NCBI GenBank assembly: GCA_963844575.1
Contig: CAWJOU010000005.1
Span: 3,038,001-3,102,000, forward strand
DNA length: 64,000 nucleotides
Reading direction: 5' to 3'
Source of the DNA: DASZUK01 sp963844575
Lineage (GTDB): Bacteria; Actinomycetota; Acidimicrobiia; Acidimicrobiales; RAAP-2
This document shows positions 52,898-61,856 of the stretch, piece by piece (position 1 is the first letter of the stretch; every line of letters starts with the position of its first letter). Made by a program: the position numbers and the translations under genes. The notes beneath the pieces are model-generated. The model made no database searches, was not told the DNA's origin, and saw only the letters and a program-made list of their open reading frames with translations.

Positions 52898-53761
52898 CTA
52901 CCCGGGTTGACGGCGGAACAGCGCCTGGCCGCCGGCCGACGCGACGAGCCGCCGGGCCGGGGACCAGAGCCGCCCGTGCCAGCCGACGAGCCCGTCGCCG
53001 GCCACCGGGCTGTGGCCGTCGGCCAGCAGCCACGCCGCGTCGGGGGCCGGTTCGTGGAACGCGACCGAGAGATCGAGGCTCGGCGCGGTGTACGGCGCGT
53101 CCCGCCACGCGTGGTGCTGGTAGGCCGACGGCCAGCCGACGACGTCGAGGACGACGACGCTCCGGGCCGCGTCGACCCACGGGTCCTCGAACGTCGCCAC
53201 CGGCCGGAACCGCAGCCACGTCTGCCAGCGCGGTGGCAGTGGCTCCCTCGGTGGCCACTCGCCGCGGGGCGCCACTGGACGGGCATCGAGGTTCCGCCAG
53301 AACGGGAACGGCGGCCACCGGTCCGGATCGAGGTCGTCCATCGACCGCAGGCCGTCCGGGCCGGCGACGTCCGGCGGGTCCACGACGTGATGGGTCAGAC
53401 CGTCGACGTCGCCGATCGACCAGATCTCCGCCGTGAGCACCGGACGGTCCTGCTGGGTGACGACCACCCGCTGGGACAGTGCCGTCCGGGCCGTCCGCTG
53501 GACCGTGACGTCGATGTCGACCGGCTCGAACCGGGCGACCGCCAGGTAGTGGCAGGCGAACGTCGCCGGCCGCCGGAACGGGCTCACCGCTCCGGCCGCT
53601 CGGAGCGCCACCGCGGCGACGTAGCCGCCCATCGGCCCCCAGATCTCCCAGTCCGGCGAGAGCGTCGCGGTGAACCGGCCCGCACCGGTCGGGACGCCAG
53701 CGTCGGCCGCGGCGTCGACATCGACCCGGCGAACCGCGGTGTCCGCCGCCAGGTCACCCAC
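52898..53761 (-). CDS. Acyl-CoA thioesterase, double-hotdog (TesB-like)
   Basis: 287 residues. WEIWGPMGGYVAAVALRAAG (residues about 36-55) and FACHYLAVARFEPVDIDVTV belong to the N-terminal hotdog; SLDLSVAFHEPAPDAAWLLADGHSPV and GLVGWHGRLWSPARRLVAS to the C-terminal one, typical of TesB-like actinobacterial thioesterases. They release free acids from acyl-CoA. It is located just upstream of the ECH start on the same strand but has its own gap of 29 bases, and its last gene neighbour TMEM175 overlaps its start by 8 bases. Participation in the Atu-like pathway is possible. Confidence 0.85.
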   Translation of the reverse strand: MGDLAADTAVRRVDVDAAADAGVPTGAGRFTATLSPDWEIWGPMGGYVAAVALRAAGAVSPFRRPATFACHYLAVARFEPVDIDVTVQRTARTALSQRVVVTQQDRPVLTAEIWSIGDVDGLTHHVVDPPDVAGPDGLRSMDDLDPDRWPPFPFWRNLDARPVAPRGEWPPREPLPPRWQTWLRFRPVATFEDPWVDAARSVVVLDVVGWPSAYQHHAWRDAPYTAPSLDLSVAFHEPAPDAAWLLADGHSPVAGDGLVGWHGRLWSPARRLVASAGGQALFRRQPG

Positions 53762-54434
53762 GGCGACGACTGCTCACCCGGGCGGCGATCCACGGCGCGG
53801 CGGCGATCAGCAGCCAGCAGTACTTCGCAACGTCCGTGTTGATCCACGCCACGCCGATCGAGACGGCGACGACGATCGAGACCGTCCCCGCCCGGACCCG
53901 GCCGGCCCGGATCAGCTCCGGCGTCGCGCTCGCCTTCATCAGGCCCCATCGGCCGCCGAAGATGCCGACCGCCTGGGTCGCCAGGCTAGCCAGCAGCAGG
54001 TTGATCGCGAAGAGGTCGACCGCCAGCGGGTTCGACCCGTAGTCGCCGAGCACGTTGCTCGTGAACGGCATGATCGTGATCGTGAAGAGGAACGCGAAGT
54101 TCCACCACGCCAGCCCCTCGTGGTGGCCGCTCACGTGCCGGAACACCCGGTGGTGGGCCAGCCAGAACTGGGCGATCACGTAGAACGAGATGGCGTAGCT
54201 GACGAACTCGTCGCCGCCGTTGGCCTTGAAGAACGCTGTCGCCAGCGCGTTCGGCGAGTTCGCCGGGGTCACGCCGTGGGGCACCGTCAGCTGGAGGACG
54301 AGCAGCGTCAGCGCGATGGCGACGACGCCGTCGGTGAGGCTCAGCAGCCGCGCGACGCTCGGGAGGTCCTCGTCGTCCGGCCGCCCGCTGGCCGACCGGC
54401 CGGCGGTGTCCGGTTCGACGGGCAGGTCGGCCAT
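53754..54434 (-). CDS. TMEM175-type potassium channel
   Basis: 226 residues from ATG 54434. Six predicted helices; the family motif RxxxFSDGVxAIxxTLLVL appears as RLLSLTDGVVAIALTLLVLQ in helix 1 (about 25-44). Bacterial TMEM175 proteins form K+ channels as tetramers, whereas the animal ones have two repeats. PNALATAFFKANGGDEFVSY and LAHHRVFRHVSGHHEG follow. It is the first gene of a leftward run and its end overlaps the thioesterase start. Substitution of FSDG by LTDG is minor. Confidence 0.88.
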   Translation of the reverse strand: MADLPVEPDTAGRSASGRPDDEDLPSVARLLSLTDGVVAIALTLLVLQLTVPHGVTPANSPNALATAFFKANGGDEFVSYAISFYVIAQFWLAHHRVFRHVSGHHEGLAWWNFAFLFTITIMPFTSNVLGDYGSNPLAVDLFAINLLLASLATQAVGIFGGRWGLMKASATPELIRAGRVRAGTVSIVVAVSIGVAWINTDVAKYCWLLIAAAPWIAARVSSRRRG

Positions 54435-54484
54435 TGCCGGTCGATCTTCCCAGACCGGTCCGGCCGGGCCGGGGACCTGGACGG

Positions 54485-54814
54485 TCAGTCGAACGGCAAC
54501 TGCGGCGCGTCGGCCAGCGACGCCGGGCCGCGCCCGCGGCCGGCGCCGCGACCTTGCGGCGGGAAGACCTGCTCGGGCCGGAACGACCGGAGCAACCGGG
54601 CGCCCGGCCGGCCGCCGACGACCTCGACCCACTCGTCGCCGGACTGCGTGTTCGTGACGTGGGCGACGAACGTCCACGTCGCGGCCCGCAGCCGCGTGCC
54701 CTCGACGACGACCGCGTCGCCGGCCCGGATGCCCGACCACGTCGCCGCCCGGGCGAGGTGGCCGGCCGGCGTCTCGGTGGTGGCCGGCGAGCCCTTGGCG
54801 CGGCGGGGGGTCAT
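54485..54814 (-). CDS. Small hypothetical protein
   Basis: 109 residues from ATG 54814 (an upstream ATG at 54826 is possible), with GGGGG before it. The sequence GDAVVVEGTRLRAATWTFVAHVTNTQ and DEWVEVVGG, RSFRPEQVFP suggests a small beta-barrel protein, then a Gly/Arg tail. I do not recognise it securely; short actinobacterial proteins of this sort flank DNA-repair genes. It is divergent from the RecB-family nuclease by 49 bases, so the two share a promoter region. Confidence 0.6.
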   Translation of the reverse strand: MTPRRAKGSPATTETPAGHLARAATWSGIRAGDAVVVEGTRLRAATWTFVAHVTNTQSGDEWVEVVGGRPGARLLRSFRPEQVFPPQGRGAGRGRGPASLADAPQLPFD

Positions 54815-54863
54815 TGCCCCCATCATCGCCCACCGTCACACCCGACCCGTAGCCTGGGTGGCG

Positions 54864-55700
54864 ATGCCGCTGGCCCCGCCCCGATCACTGTCGCCGTCAA
54901 AGGTGACGTCGTTCACGAGCTGCCCGCTGGCCTTCCGGCTGACGATCATCGACCGGCTGCCCGAGCCCCCCTCCGCGGCGGCCGTCAAGGGGACGCTCGT
55001 CCACTCCGCCCTCGAAGGGCTGATCTGGCACCACCCGCCCGGCGGCCGGGACCGTCCGGCCGCCCTGGCCGAGCTGGCGTCGGCCTGGGAGGCACTGCAG
55101 GCCGACCCCGAGTTCGCCGACCTCGGGCTCGAGCCGACGGCGGCCGAGGCGTTCCGGGCCGACGCGGAGGTCCTGGTAGGGCACTACTTCGACCTCGAGG
55201 ACCCGGACCGCGTCCGCGCCGTCGGCGTCGAGCTCGGCCTTGAGACCGACGTCGACGGGCTGCGGCTCCGCGGCATCATCGACCGCCTCGATCTCAACGA
55301 CGACGGCGAGCTGGTCGTCGTCGACTACAAGACCGGGCGGGCCCCGTCGGCCCGCTTCGAGCAAGGCAAGATGACCGGCGTCCACACCTACGCGCTCCTC
55401 TGCGAGCAGGTGCTCGGCCGCCCCCCGGCGGAGGTCCGCCTGCTCTACCTGCGGGACCGGGTCACGATCACGGCCGTCCCGAGCGAGCAGTCCGTCCGCG
55501 GCCAGCGCCGCCGCACCGCGGCCGTCTGGCAGGCCATCGAGCGGGCGTGCGACCGTGACGACTTCCAGCCGCGGCCGTCGACCCTCTGTCGGTTCTGCCA
55601 CTTCCAGGCGATCTGCCCGGCCCAGGCCGGCACCGAAGTCGCCACGCCGGTCGAGGTCGCCACTCCCGCCGAGGTCACCGCCCCAGCCAAAGCCTCCTGA
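54864..55700 (+). CDS. RecB-family PD-(D/E)XK exonuclease
   Basis: 278 residues from ATG 54864; TAGCCT eight bases upstream suggests a near-leaderless start. LSPSKVTSFTSCPLAFRLTII opens the fold, KGTLVHSALEGLI contains the conserved His, and GIIDRLDLNDDGELVVVDYKTGRAP holds the PD-(D/E)XK residues (Asp, then Asp-Tyr-Lys). The C-terminal STLCRFCHFQAICPAQ adds three Cys to the N-terminal Cys, the four ligands of a [4Fe-4S] cluster as in AddB/Cas4-like nucleases. It probably processes DNA ends in repair. No Cas or helicase genes are adjacent. Confidence 0.88.
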   Translation: MPLAPPRSLSPSKVTSFTSCPLAFRLTIIDRLPEPPSAAAVKGTLVHSALEGLIWHHPPGGRDRPAALAELASAWEALQADPEFADLGLEPTAAEAFRADAEVLVGHYFDLEDPDRVRAVGVELGLETDVDGLRLRGIIDRLDLNDDGELVVVDYKTGRAPSARFEQGKMTGVHTYALLCEQVLGRPPAEVRLLYLRDRVTITAVPSEQSVRGQRRRTAAVWQAIERACDRDDFQPRPSTLCRFCHFQAICPAQAGTEVATPVEVATPAEVTAPAKAS

Positions 55701-55770
55701 CCGGCCCGGCTGGGCAACTCGGCGCCGGACCGGAGTGGTGCCGGTGCCCGGCAGCGGTGAAGATGGTCGG

Positions 55771-56295
55771 ATGTTCGACAGGATCGACAAGGCCGCGGAC
55801 ACGTTCTTCGACCGCTACCGGGGCCGGCGGGGCCCGGACGCCGCGGCGGCCGCGCTGTCGAACCTGGCGGACTACGGGATCGTCTGGGTCGTGCTGGCCG
55901 GCGGCAAGGGGCGGCGGCGGGGAGACGCGAGACGACGGGCCGCCGAAGCGTTGACGTACTCCGGCGTCGTCTCGTTCGGCGTCAACAAGGTCGTGAAGGC
56001 ACTCGTCCAGCGGGAGCGTCCGGACAGCGGTCTCCAGGTCGGCTCGGTGCCGGTCCGGCCGCCGAGCAGCAGCAGCTTCCCGAGCGGCCACACGCTCGCT
56101 GCGTTCTCGACCGCCGTCGTCCTGCCAACCACGCCGGCCGGCACCGCGGCCTGCATGGCGTTCGCGTCCACGGTCGCGGTTAGCCGCGTGCACCTCCGTC
56201 ACCACCACGCCAGCGACGTCCTCGGCGGTGCGGCCATCGGCACTGCCCTCGGCCTCGTCGGTCGGCAGCTGCTCCGGCGGCGGGGCCGGGAATGA
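55771..56295 (+). CDS. PAP2-family phosphatase
   Basis: 174 residues from ATG 55771. All three acid-phosphatase motifs are present: KALVQRERP (KxxxxxxRP), FPSGHTLAAFS (PSGH) and SRVHLRHHHASDVLGG (SRxxxxxHxxxD). Four or five hydrophobic segments point to a membrane phosphatase for lipid or polyprenyl phosphates; the short length suits undecaprenyl-PP or PA phosphatase-like proteins. The next start codon comes 28 bases after the stop. Confidence 0.9.
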   Translation: MFDRIDKAADTFFDRYRGRRGPDAAAAALSNLADYGIVWVVLAGGKGRRRGDARRRAAEALTYSGVVSFGVNKVVKALVQRERPDSGLQVGSVPVRPPSSSSFPSGHTLAAFSTAVVLPTTPAGTAACMAFASTVAVSRVHLRHHHASDVLGGAAIGTALGLVGRQLLRRRGRE

Positions 56296-56323
56296 GCAGC
56301 CGCGGTCGGCGGTTGTAGCGACT

Positions 56324-56932
56324 ATGGCCGCTTTCTCCGTCACCTGGGACTACCTCTGCCCGTTTGCCCGCAACGCCCACGAGCACCTGCTGGCCGGATT
56401 GGACGGCGGCGCGCCGTGGGACGTCACGTTCTCGCCGTTCTCGCTCATCCAGAACCACGTCGCGGAGGGTGAGCCGCCGATCTGGGACGCCCCGGACCAC
56501 GCGGCCGGACTGAAGGGGTTGCTGGCCCTGCAGGCCGGCGTTGTCGTCCGGGACCGTTTCCCCGACCAGTTCCGCCAGGTTCACCACGACCTGTTCGCGG
56601 CCCGCCACGACCACGGACAGGACCTCGCCGATCGGACGGTCGTCTCCGACGTGCTCGACCGGGCGGGCGTGCCCGCAGCGACGGTGCTGGCGGCCATCGA
56701 CGACGGCTGGCCGCTCGACGAGATCCGGCAGGCCCACGAGGCGTCGGTCAAGGAGCACCAGGTCTTCGGCGTGCCGACGTTCGTCATCGACGATCGGGCG
56801 GTCTTCGTCCGTCTGATGAGCCGGCCGGACGGCGACGCCGACCTGGCCCGGCGGACGATCGACGCCGTCGTCGACCTGATCGTCGAGCGGCCGGAGATCA
56901 ACGAGTTCAAGTACACGTCGATCCCGCGGTAA
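56324..56932 (+). CDS. DsbA-like thioredoxin-fold protein with altered CxxC
   Basis: 202 residues from ATG 56324. The N-terminal strand VTWDYLCPFARNAHEHLL is the DsbA active-site region, but CxxC is CPFA, so only one Cys is kept. The cis-Pro loop is VFGVPTFVIDD. Family members include 2-hydroxychromene-2-carboxylate isomerases and mycothiol-dependent nitroreductases (Rv2466c, CPWC). One Cys suggests a glutathione/mycothiol-transferase-like or isomerase reaction rather than disulfide exchange. It is cytoplasmic, with no signal peptide. Confidence 0.82.
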   Translation: MAAFSVTWDYLCPFARNAHEHLLAGLDGGAPWDVTFSPFSLIQNHVAEGEPPIWDAPDHAAGLKGLLALQAGVVVRDRFPDQFRQVHHDLFAARHDHGQDLADRTVVSDVLDRAGVPAATVLAAIDDGWPLDEIRQAHEASVKEHQVFGVPTFVIDDRAVFVRLMSRPDGDADLARRTIDAVVDLIVERPEINEFKYTSIPR

Positions 56933-57019
56933 GCCCCTCCGGAGGGATGACCCCGGCGGCCGGCGTTTCATCCGGACGGCCGACGACGTCGCCCGGGCCG
57001 CCGGCGTACAACTGCTCCC

Positions 57020-57658
57020 ATGGAGCATTTTCTCGCCACGTGGGGTTACCTGGCCGTGTTCGCGGCCACGTTCCTGTCGTCGATGTGCCTCCCGGTCGGT
57101 TCGGAGATCGCGATCGGCTACTCCGGCGCACTGGCGAGCGGGCAACTGACGACGGGCGGCCACATGCAGCTGGGGCTGGTGATCGTCGTCGTCACGGCCG
57201 GCGAGGTCGCCGGGTCGTGCGTGGGCTACCTGATCGGTCGGTTCGGCGGCCGGCCGCTGGTCGACCGGGCCGGCCGCTACGTCCTGTTGACCCACCAGGA
57301 CCTCGACCGGGCCGAGGCCTGGTTCGCCCGCCGTGGCGAGCCGTTCGTCCTGTTCGGCCGGTTCGTCCCGCTACTGCGGTCGTTCGTCTCGCTCGCGGCC
57401 GGGCTGGGCGAGATGGCGTTCGGGAAGTTCCTGGCGTTCACCGTCGTCGGCTGCGCCATCTGGGCCGCCGCCCTCGCCGGTATCGGGTACTCGCTCGGCG
57501 CGAGCTGGCACCACGTCCTCCAGGCGTTCAGCTATGCCGGCTACGTCGTCGGTGCCCTGATCATCCTGGCCGTCGCCGGCGCCGTCGTCCACCGGCTCCG
57601 GGCGGTCCGGGCGGAGAAAGTCGCTCAGGTCCGCGTACCGGTCGAGATCGACGCCTGA
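57020..57658 (+). CDS. DedA-family membrane protein
   Basis: 212 residues with five hydrophobic segments. YLAVFAATFLSSMCLPVGSE has the re-entrant loop Glu, VGYLIGRFGGRPLV and FVLFGRFVPLLRSFVSLAAG are the family's conserved arm (F/Y-x-R-x-x-P-x-x-R). DedA proteins are linked to lipid-carrier flipping (undecaprenyl phosphate) and proton-motive-force homeostasis. The charged C-terminal tail is cytoplasmic. The next gene starts 3 bases after its stop, so they are co-transcribed. Confidence 0.92.
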   Translation: MEHFLATWGYLAVFAATFLSSMCLPVGSEIAIGYSGALASGQLTTGGHMQLGLVIVVVTAGEVAGSCVGYLIGRFGGRPLVDRAGRYVLLTHQDLDRAEAWFARRGEPFVLFGRFVPLLRSFVSLAAGLGEMAFGKFLAFTVVGCAIWAAALAGIGYSLGASWHHVLQAFSYAGYVVGALIILAVAGAVVHRLRAVRAEKVAQVRVPVEIDA

Positions 57659-57660
57659 GC

Positions 57661-58119
57661 GTGCCAGTGATCGACCGAGCGAAGACGCTGACCCGGATCG
57701 ACCTCTCGCCGACCGGTCGGCCACCGTCCGCGATGTGGGTGACCGTGGCGACGATGGCGTCGATCGTCGGCTCGCTGCTCGTCGATGCCCTGCTCGTCGC
57801 CGTCGGCCAGGCCGTCTTCCCGTCGACGAAGGGCTACGCCCACTTCGGGTTCTCCGACTACGGCAAGCTCACGGTGATCGGCGTCGTCGTCGCCGGCCTG
57901 GCCTGGCCGCTCGTCACGAGGCTCACGTCGGCGCCGCGGTGGGTGTACCTCCGCCTGGCCGTCGCCGTGACCGTCGTCCTCTGGCTCCCGGATCTCTACA
58001 TCCTGGCCAAGGGCCAGCCGGCGAAGGCCGTGGCGGTGCTCATGGTCATGCACCTGGCGATCGCGGTCGTCACCTACAACTGCGTCGTCCGACTGGCGCC
58101 GGTACGTCGGACCAGCTAG
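57661..58119 (+). CDS. Four-helix membrane protein, DUF6069-like
   Basis: 152 residues from GTG 57661, directly after the DedA stop. Four hydrophobic segments (about 24-44, 62-82, 90-110, 120-142), with WPLVTRLTSAPRWVYLRLAV and MVMHLAIAVVTYNC. Similar short proteins in actinobacteria are annotated as DUF6069; the function is unknown. Convergent with the response regulator, whose stop overlaps by 4 bases. Co-expression with DedA suggests a membrane role. Confidence 0.65.
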   Translation: MPVIDRAKTLTRIDLSPTGRPPSAMWVTVATMASIVGSLLVDALLVAVGQAVFPSTKGYAHFGFSDYGKLTVIGVVVAGLAWPLVTRLTSAPRWVYLRLAVAVTVVLWLPDLYILAKGQPAKAVAVLMVMHLAIAVVTYNCVVRLAPVRRTS

Positions 58120-58787
58120 CCCCGCCGGTCGTTCGGCCGCACGAGCCCGGACTCGAACGCGAAGATCACCGCCTGGACGCGGTCGCGCAGGCCGAGCTTC
58201 GACAGGATCCGGCTGACGTGCGACTTGATCGTGGCTTCCGAGAGGTAGAGCCGGTCGGCGATCTCCTGGTTCGACAGCCCATCGGAGACGGCGACGAGCA
58301 CCTCCCGCTCGCGGTCGGTCAGGAGCTGGAGCTGGTCGTCCGAACCCTGGTCGGGGTCAGGCAGGAGCGGGGCGAGCTCGTCCAGGAGGTGCCGGGTGAC
58401 CTGCGGGGAGAGGACGGCGTCGCCGCCGGCGACCCGCCGGATGGCGTTGACGAGCTCGGCCGGCCGGACGTCCTTGAGCAGGAACCCGCTCGCGCCGGCC
58501 CGGATGGCGCCGAACACGTAGGCGTCGAGGTCGAACGTCGTCAGCACGAGCACTCGGACGTCCGGCGTGTCGGCGACGATCCGCCGCGTCCCCTCGATGC
58601 CGTCGACCCCAGGCATACGCACGTCCATCAGGACGACGTCGGGGTGGTACGTGGCCGCCAGCTCGACCGCGGTCGCGCCGTCGCCGGCCTCGGCGATGAC
58701 CTCGATGTCCGACTCGGCCTCGAGAATCATCCGGAACCCCTGGCGCAGCAGCGGCTGGTCGTCGACCAGCACGACCCGGATCGTCAC
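58116..58787 (-). CDS. NarL/FixJ-family response regulator
   Basis: 223 residues. The receiver domain has VLVDDQPLLRQGF, the phospho-acceptor Asp in VVLMDVRMPG (about residue 55), and the Lys in GFLLKDVRP. The LuxR HTH is LTDREREVLVAVSDGLSNQE, then IADRLYLSEATIKSHVSRIL. It is encoded just after the kinase with ATGA overlap. The divergent ABC exporter at 60147 is the likely target, as is common for this pair type in Actinobacteria. Confidence 0.95.
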   Translation of the reverse strand: MTIRVVLVDDQPLLRQGFRMILEAESDIEVIAEAGDGATAVELAATYHPDVVLMDVRMPGVDGIEGTRRIVADTPDVRVLVLTTFDLDAYVFGAIRAGASGFLLKDVRPAELVNAIRRVAGGDAVLSPQVTRHLLDELAPLLPDPDQGSDDQLQLLTDREREVLVAVSDGLSNQEIADRLYLSEATIKSHVSRILSKLGLRDRVQAVIFAFESGLVRPNDRRG

Positions 58788-60049
58788 CGGGCGACCGGCA
58801 GCGATGCCGTCACGAGCCAGCCCCCGGCCGACGACGGGCCGGCCGACAGCCGGCCGCCGTGCATCGCCGCCCGTTCGGTCATCCCCGTCAGCCCGTGGCC
58901 GCTGACGGCCGGCCCGGAGCCGGTCCCGTCGTCGTGGATGCGCACGGTGACCGTCGCCGGCCCGTACTCGATCCGTACGTCGACCGTCGACGCCCCGGCG
59001 TGCTTCAACGTGTTCGTCAGCGCCTCTTGGACGATCCGGTAGATCGACAGCTCGAGGGCGGCCGACAGGTCGGGCACGTCGCCGACGACGGTCGGCTCGA
59101 CGACGAGACCGGTCCGGCGGACCTGCCGGTACAGCGAGTCGAGATCGTCGAGACCCGGCAGCGGGCCGAGGTCCGCCGTCTCCTCCGTCCGCAGCGCGGC
59201 CAGGACGACCCGCATGTCGTGCAACGCTTCCCGCCCGACGTCGGCGACCTGCCGGATCGCCGCGGCCGCGTCGTCCGGATCGGGCGTCACCGACGCGGCG
59301 TCGGCCAACGTGATCACGACCGAGAGGCTGTGGGCGACGATGTCGTGCATCTCCCGGGCGATCCGCGCCCGTTCCTCGGCCGCGCTGATCGCCGCCTGCT
59401 GGTCCCGCTCGAGCTCCAACCGGGCCGCCCGCTCGTCCATCCAGCCGAGGTACTGGCTGCCGGACCGGACCGCCAGGCCGCCACAGACCGCCGCCGCGAC
59501 CAGGCCGGTCAGGAAGACGAACGACCGTGGCTCGTCACCGCCCGGCGACCAGCGGATCGTCGCCATGGCGACGCCGGCCTCGACGACGACCGTCGACGCG
59601 ACGATGCGCGACGGCCGCTCGTGGACGGCAACGGTGTAGAGCGCCACCAGCAGCGCCACGTCGGCGAGCACGCGGATGTCGACCAGCCACTGGACGAGCG
59701 CGACGGCCGCCACGACGGCCATCACCGCGGTCGGCCACCGCCGGCGCCAGATCAGCGGGGCGAGCAGCGCGGCCTGGAGGAACCCGGCACCGACGCCGGT
59801 CCCCCGCGGGACCAGCCACACCGTGCAGACGACGAGCAGACCGGCCGCCAGCGCGGCGTCGACGACGGTCGGTCGCTCGTTGACGAGACGCCGGGCGACG
59901 CCGAACGTGCCACGGTTGCCGTCCCACCCGGTTCGTCGGGCGATCCACGCGACCGCCGACTCGCTGCGGGTCGGCGGTCGATCTGGGTCGGCGATGGTCG
60001 CCACGGCTCGCCTCCGGGGCTGGACTGCCGCACTGTCGATGGCCACCAT
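58784..60049 (-). CDS. Sensor histidine kinase (HisKA_3 type)
   Basis: 421 residues. The N-terminal part has several predicted helices (about residues 58-190), then ARIAREMHDIVAHSLSVVI with the phospho-accepting His, and an ATPase domain with ALTNTLKHAGASTVDV (N box) and DDGTGSGPAVSGHGLTGMTE (G boxes). It senses a membrane or envelope cue with little extracellular domain. It is coupled to the regulator and divergent from an ABC exporter, an arrangement used for antimicrobial or envelope-stress responses. The stimulus is unknown. Confidence 0.93.
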   Translation of the reverse strand: MVAIDSAAVQPRRRAVATIADPDRPPTRSESAVAWIARRTGWDGNRGTFGVARRLVNERPTVVDAALAAGLLVVCTVWLVPRGTGVGAGFLQAALLAPLIWRRRWPTAVMAVVAAVALVQWLVDIRVLADVALLVALYTVAVHERPSRIVASTVVVEAGVAMATIRWSPGGDEPRSFVFLTGLVAAAVCGGLAVRSGSQYLGWMDERAARLELERDQQAAISAAEERARIAREMHDIVAHSLSVVITLADAASVTPDPDDAAAAIRQVADVGREALHDMRVVLAALRTEETADLGPLPGLDDLDSLYRQVRRTGLVVEPTVVGDVPDLSAALELSIYRIVQEALTNTLKHAGASTVDVRIEYGPATVTVRIHDDGTGSGPAVSGHGLTGMTERAAMHGGRLSAGPSSAGGWLVTASLPVAR

Positions 60050-60146
60050 TACGATACTGCCAGGCCCTGGTCACGCCATCGTCGGTCGTCAGGATGAACT
60101 CGAATCATCCTCAAGGTGGTCGTCCAGGCGTCACCGGTCGTCCAGG

Positions 60147-61080
60147 ATGGACGGCATGGACGCCGTCTCGACCGATGGGCTGACGAAGCGGTTCGGCTCC
60201 CGGACCGTCGTCGACGACCTGGCGCTCACCATCCCCGCCGGCTCGGTCTGCGGGTTCGTCGGGCCGAACGGGGCGGGCAAGACGACGACGATCCGCATGC
60301 TCCTCGGCCTCGTCCGGCCGAGCGCGGGCACCGGCACCGTGCTCGGCGGCGACCTCGCCGACCCGCCGAGCTACCTCGTCCGGGTCGGCGCGCTGATCGA
60401 GGCCCCGGCGTTCTACCCGCAGCTCAACGGGCGCGACAACCTGCGGGCCCTGGCCCGCCTCGGGCAGATCTCGCCCGCGGTGATCGACCCGGCGCTCGAG
60501 CGGGTCGGGCTGCTCGGCCGGGCGGGCGACCGCTACGGGGCGTACTCGCTCGGGATGAAGCAGCGGCTCGGTATCGCCGCCGCGCTGCTCGCCGCACCGG
60601 AGCTGCTCATCCTCGACGAGCCGAGCAACGGGCTCGACCCGGCCGGCATCGTCGAGATGCGCGGCCTCATCCGATCGCTCGCCGGCGACGGGATGACGGT
60701 CTTCATCTCGAGCCACCTCATCGCCGAGATCGAGCAGATCTGCGACCACGTCGTCGTCATCCGCTCCGGCCGCCTCGTCCACCAGGGACCGGTCGCCGCC
60801 CTGCGGGCGTCCCGGCGGGCCGATGTCGCCGTCCGGCCGGAGCACGGGAGCGAGACCGGCCAGCTCCTCGGCGTGCTCGAGCACGCCGGGCTGCCGGCCG
60901 CGCCTCGACGTCGACACGATCGTCGTCGAGGCGAGCGCGGCGGTGGTCAACCGGCTGGCCATCGAACACGGGATCGTCCTCGTCCACCTGGCCGAGCAGC
61001 GGCGGAGCCTCGAAGACGCCTTCTTCGACCTGACCGGGGCGCACACTGGAAACGGGCACGAGCTGGCGGAAGTCGGTTGA
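60147..61080 (+). pseudogene. ABC transporter ATP-binding protein, frameshifted at the C terminus
   Basis: From ATG 60147 the ATPase domain is intact: GPNGAGKTTTIRML (Walker A), YSLGMKQRLGIAAALL (signature), LLILDEPSNGLDP (Walker B) and SSHLIAEIEQICDHV. Near 60898-60902 the frame changes: the true C terminus (LDVDTIVVEASAAVVNRLA, then AEQRRSLEDAFFDLTG) continues in the next frame and ends at 61080. The span of 934 bases is one more than a multiple of three, so one inserted base would explain it. The catalytic domain may still fold, so the gene could be partly functional. Confidence 0.85.
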
Positions 61081-61856
61081 TGGTCTGGGCCGCGTTCCGC
61101 AGCGAGTGGACGAAGCTCCGGCGACCGTCGCTGCTGGTCTCGACGATCGCCGGCCTCGCCGCCGCGGCGTCGCTCTTCGTCGTCCTCCTCTTCGCCCAGG
61201 CGCACGCCCGGGGCGGCTCTCCAAGCCTCATCACCCTGGCCCGGCCGGACGGGCTCGTCCAGGGCGTCGACCGGGTCGCGGTGCTCCTCGGCATCGTCGC
61301 CTTCGGCATCGCGGCCGCCCAGATCGCCGGCGAGTACAGCCTCGGCACGCTGCGCCAGCTGCTCGTCCGTCAACCCCGCCGGCTCGTCCTGCTCGCCGGC
61401 AAGCTGCTCGGGATCGTGAGCTTCCTCGTGCTCGCCCTCGTCGTCGCGGCCGGCGCGGCCATGGTCGTCGCTCTCGTCGCCGCCCACGCCCGACACGTCC
61501 CAACGGCCGCCTGGTTCACGTCGACGGGGATCGGCGACCTCCTCCGGGAGGTCGGCGACCTGACGCTCGCCGTCGTCGGGTTCTCGGTCCTCGGCTTCGC
61601 GGTCGGCCTCTTCCTCCGCTCGTCGGTGTCCGCGGTGATCGTCGGCTTCGCGTGGCTGCTGCCGATCGAGGCCGTCATCATCCGGATCGTCCCCGGCGCG
61701 CTCGGCTGGCTCCCCGGCTCCGCCCTGCAGGTCGTCGCCGAAGGCGGCACCGCCGGCTTCGGCTACGAGAAGGCCATCGCCGTCGCCACCGCGTACGCCG
61801 CGGTCGCGGTCGTCGCCACCGCGGTGGCGTTCACCCGGCGAGACGTGACGGCCTGA
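61080..61856 (+). CDS. ABC-2 type permease
   Basis: 258 residues; ATG overlaps the ATPase stop. AAFRSEWTKLRRPSLLVSTI is typical of ABC-2 permeases starting with a cytosolic KLRR segment, followed by six hydrophobic segments and IAGEYSLGTLRQLLVRQPRR (intracellular coupling region). It exports a compound, perhaps a lipid or antibiotic, with the ATPase. Its expression is probably controlled by the divergent two-component system. Next gene overlaps (TGATG). Confidence 0.88.
   Translation: MVWAAFRSEWTKLRRPSLLVSTIAGLAAAASLFVVLLFAQAHARGGSPSLITLARPDGLVQGVDRVAVLLGIVAFGIAAAQIAGEYSLGTLRQLLVRQPRRLVLLAGKLLGIVSFLVLALVVAAGAAMVVALVAAHARHVPTAAWFTSTGIGDLLREVGDLTLAVVGFSVLGFAVGLFLRSSVSAVIVGFAWLLPIEAVIIRIVPGALGWLPGSALQVVAEGGTAGFGYEKAIAVATAYAAVAVVATAVAFTRRDVTA

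Noticed and set aside
54864..55700. Cas4 nuclease of a CRISPR system
   Set aside because: The PD-(D/E)XK and Cys pattern are shared with RecB-type nucleases, and no cas genes or repeats are nearby.
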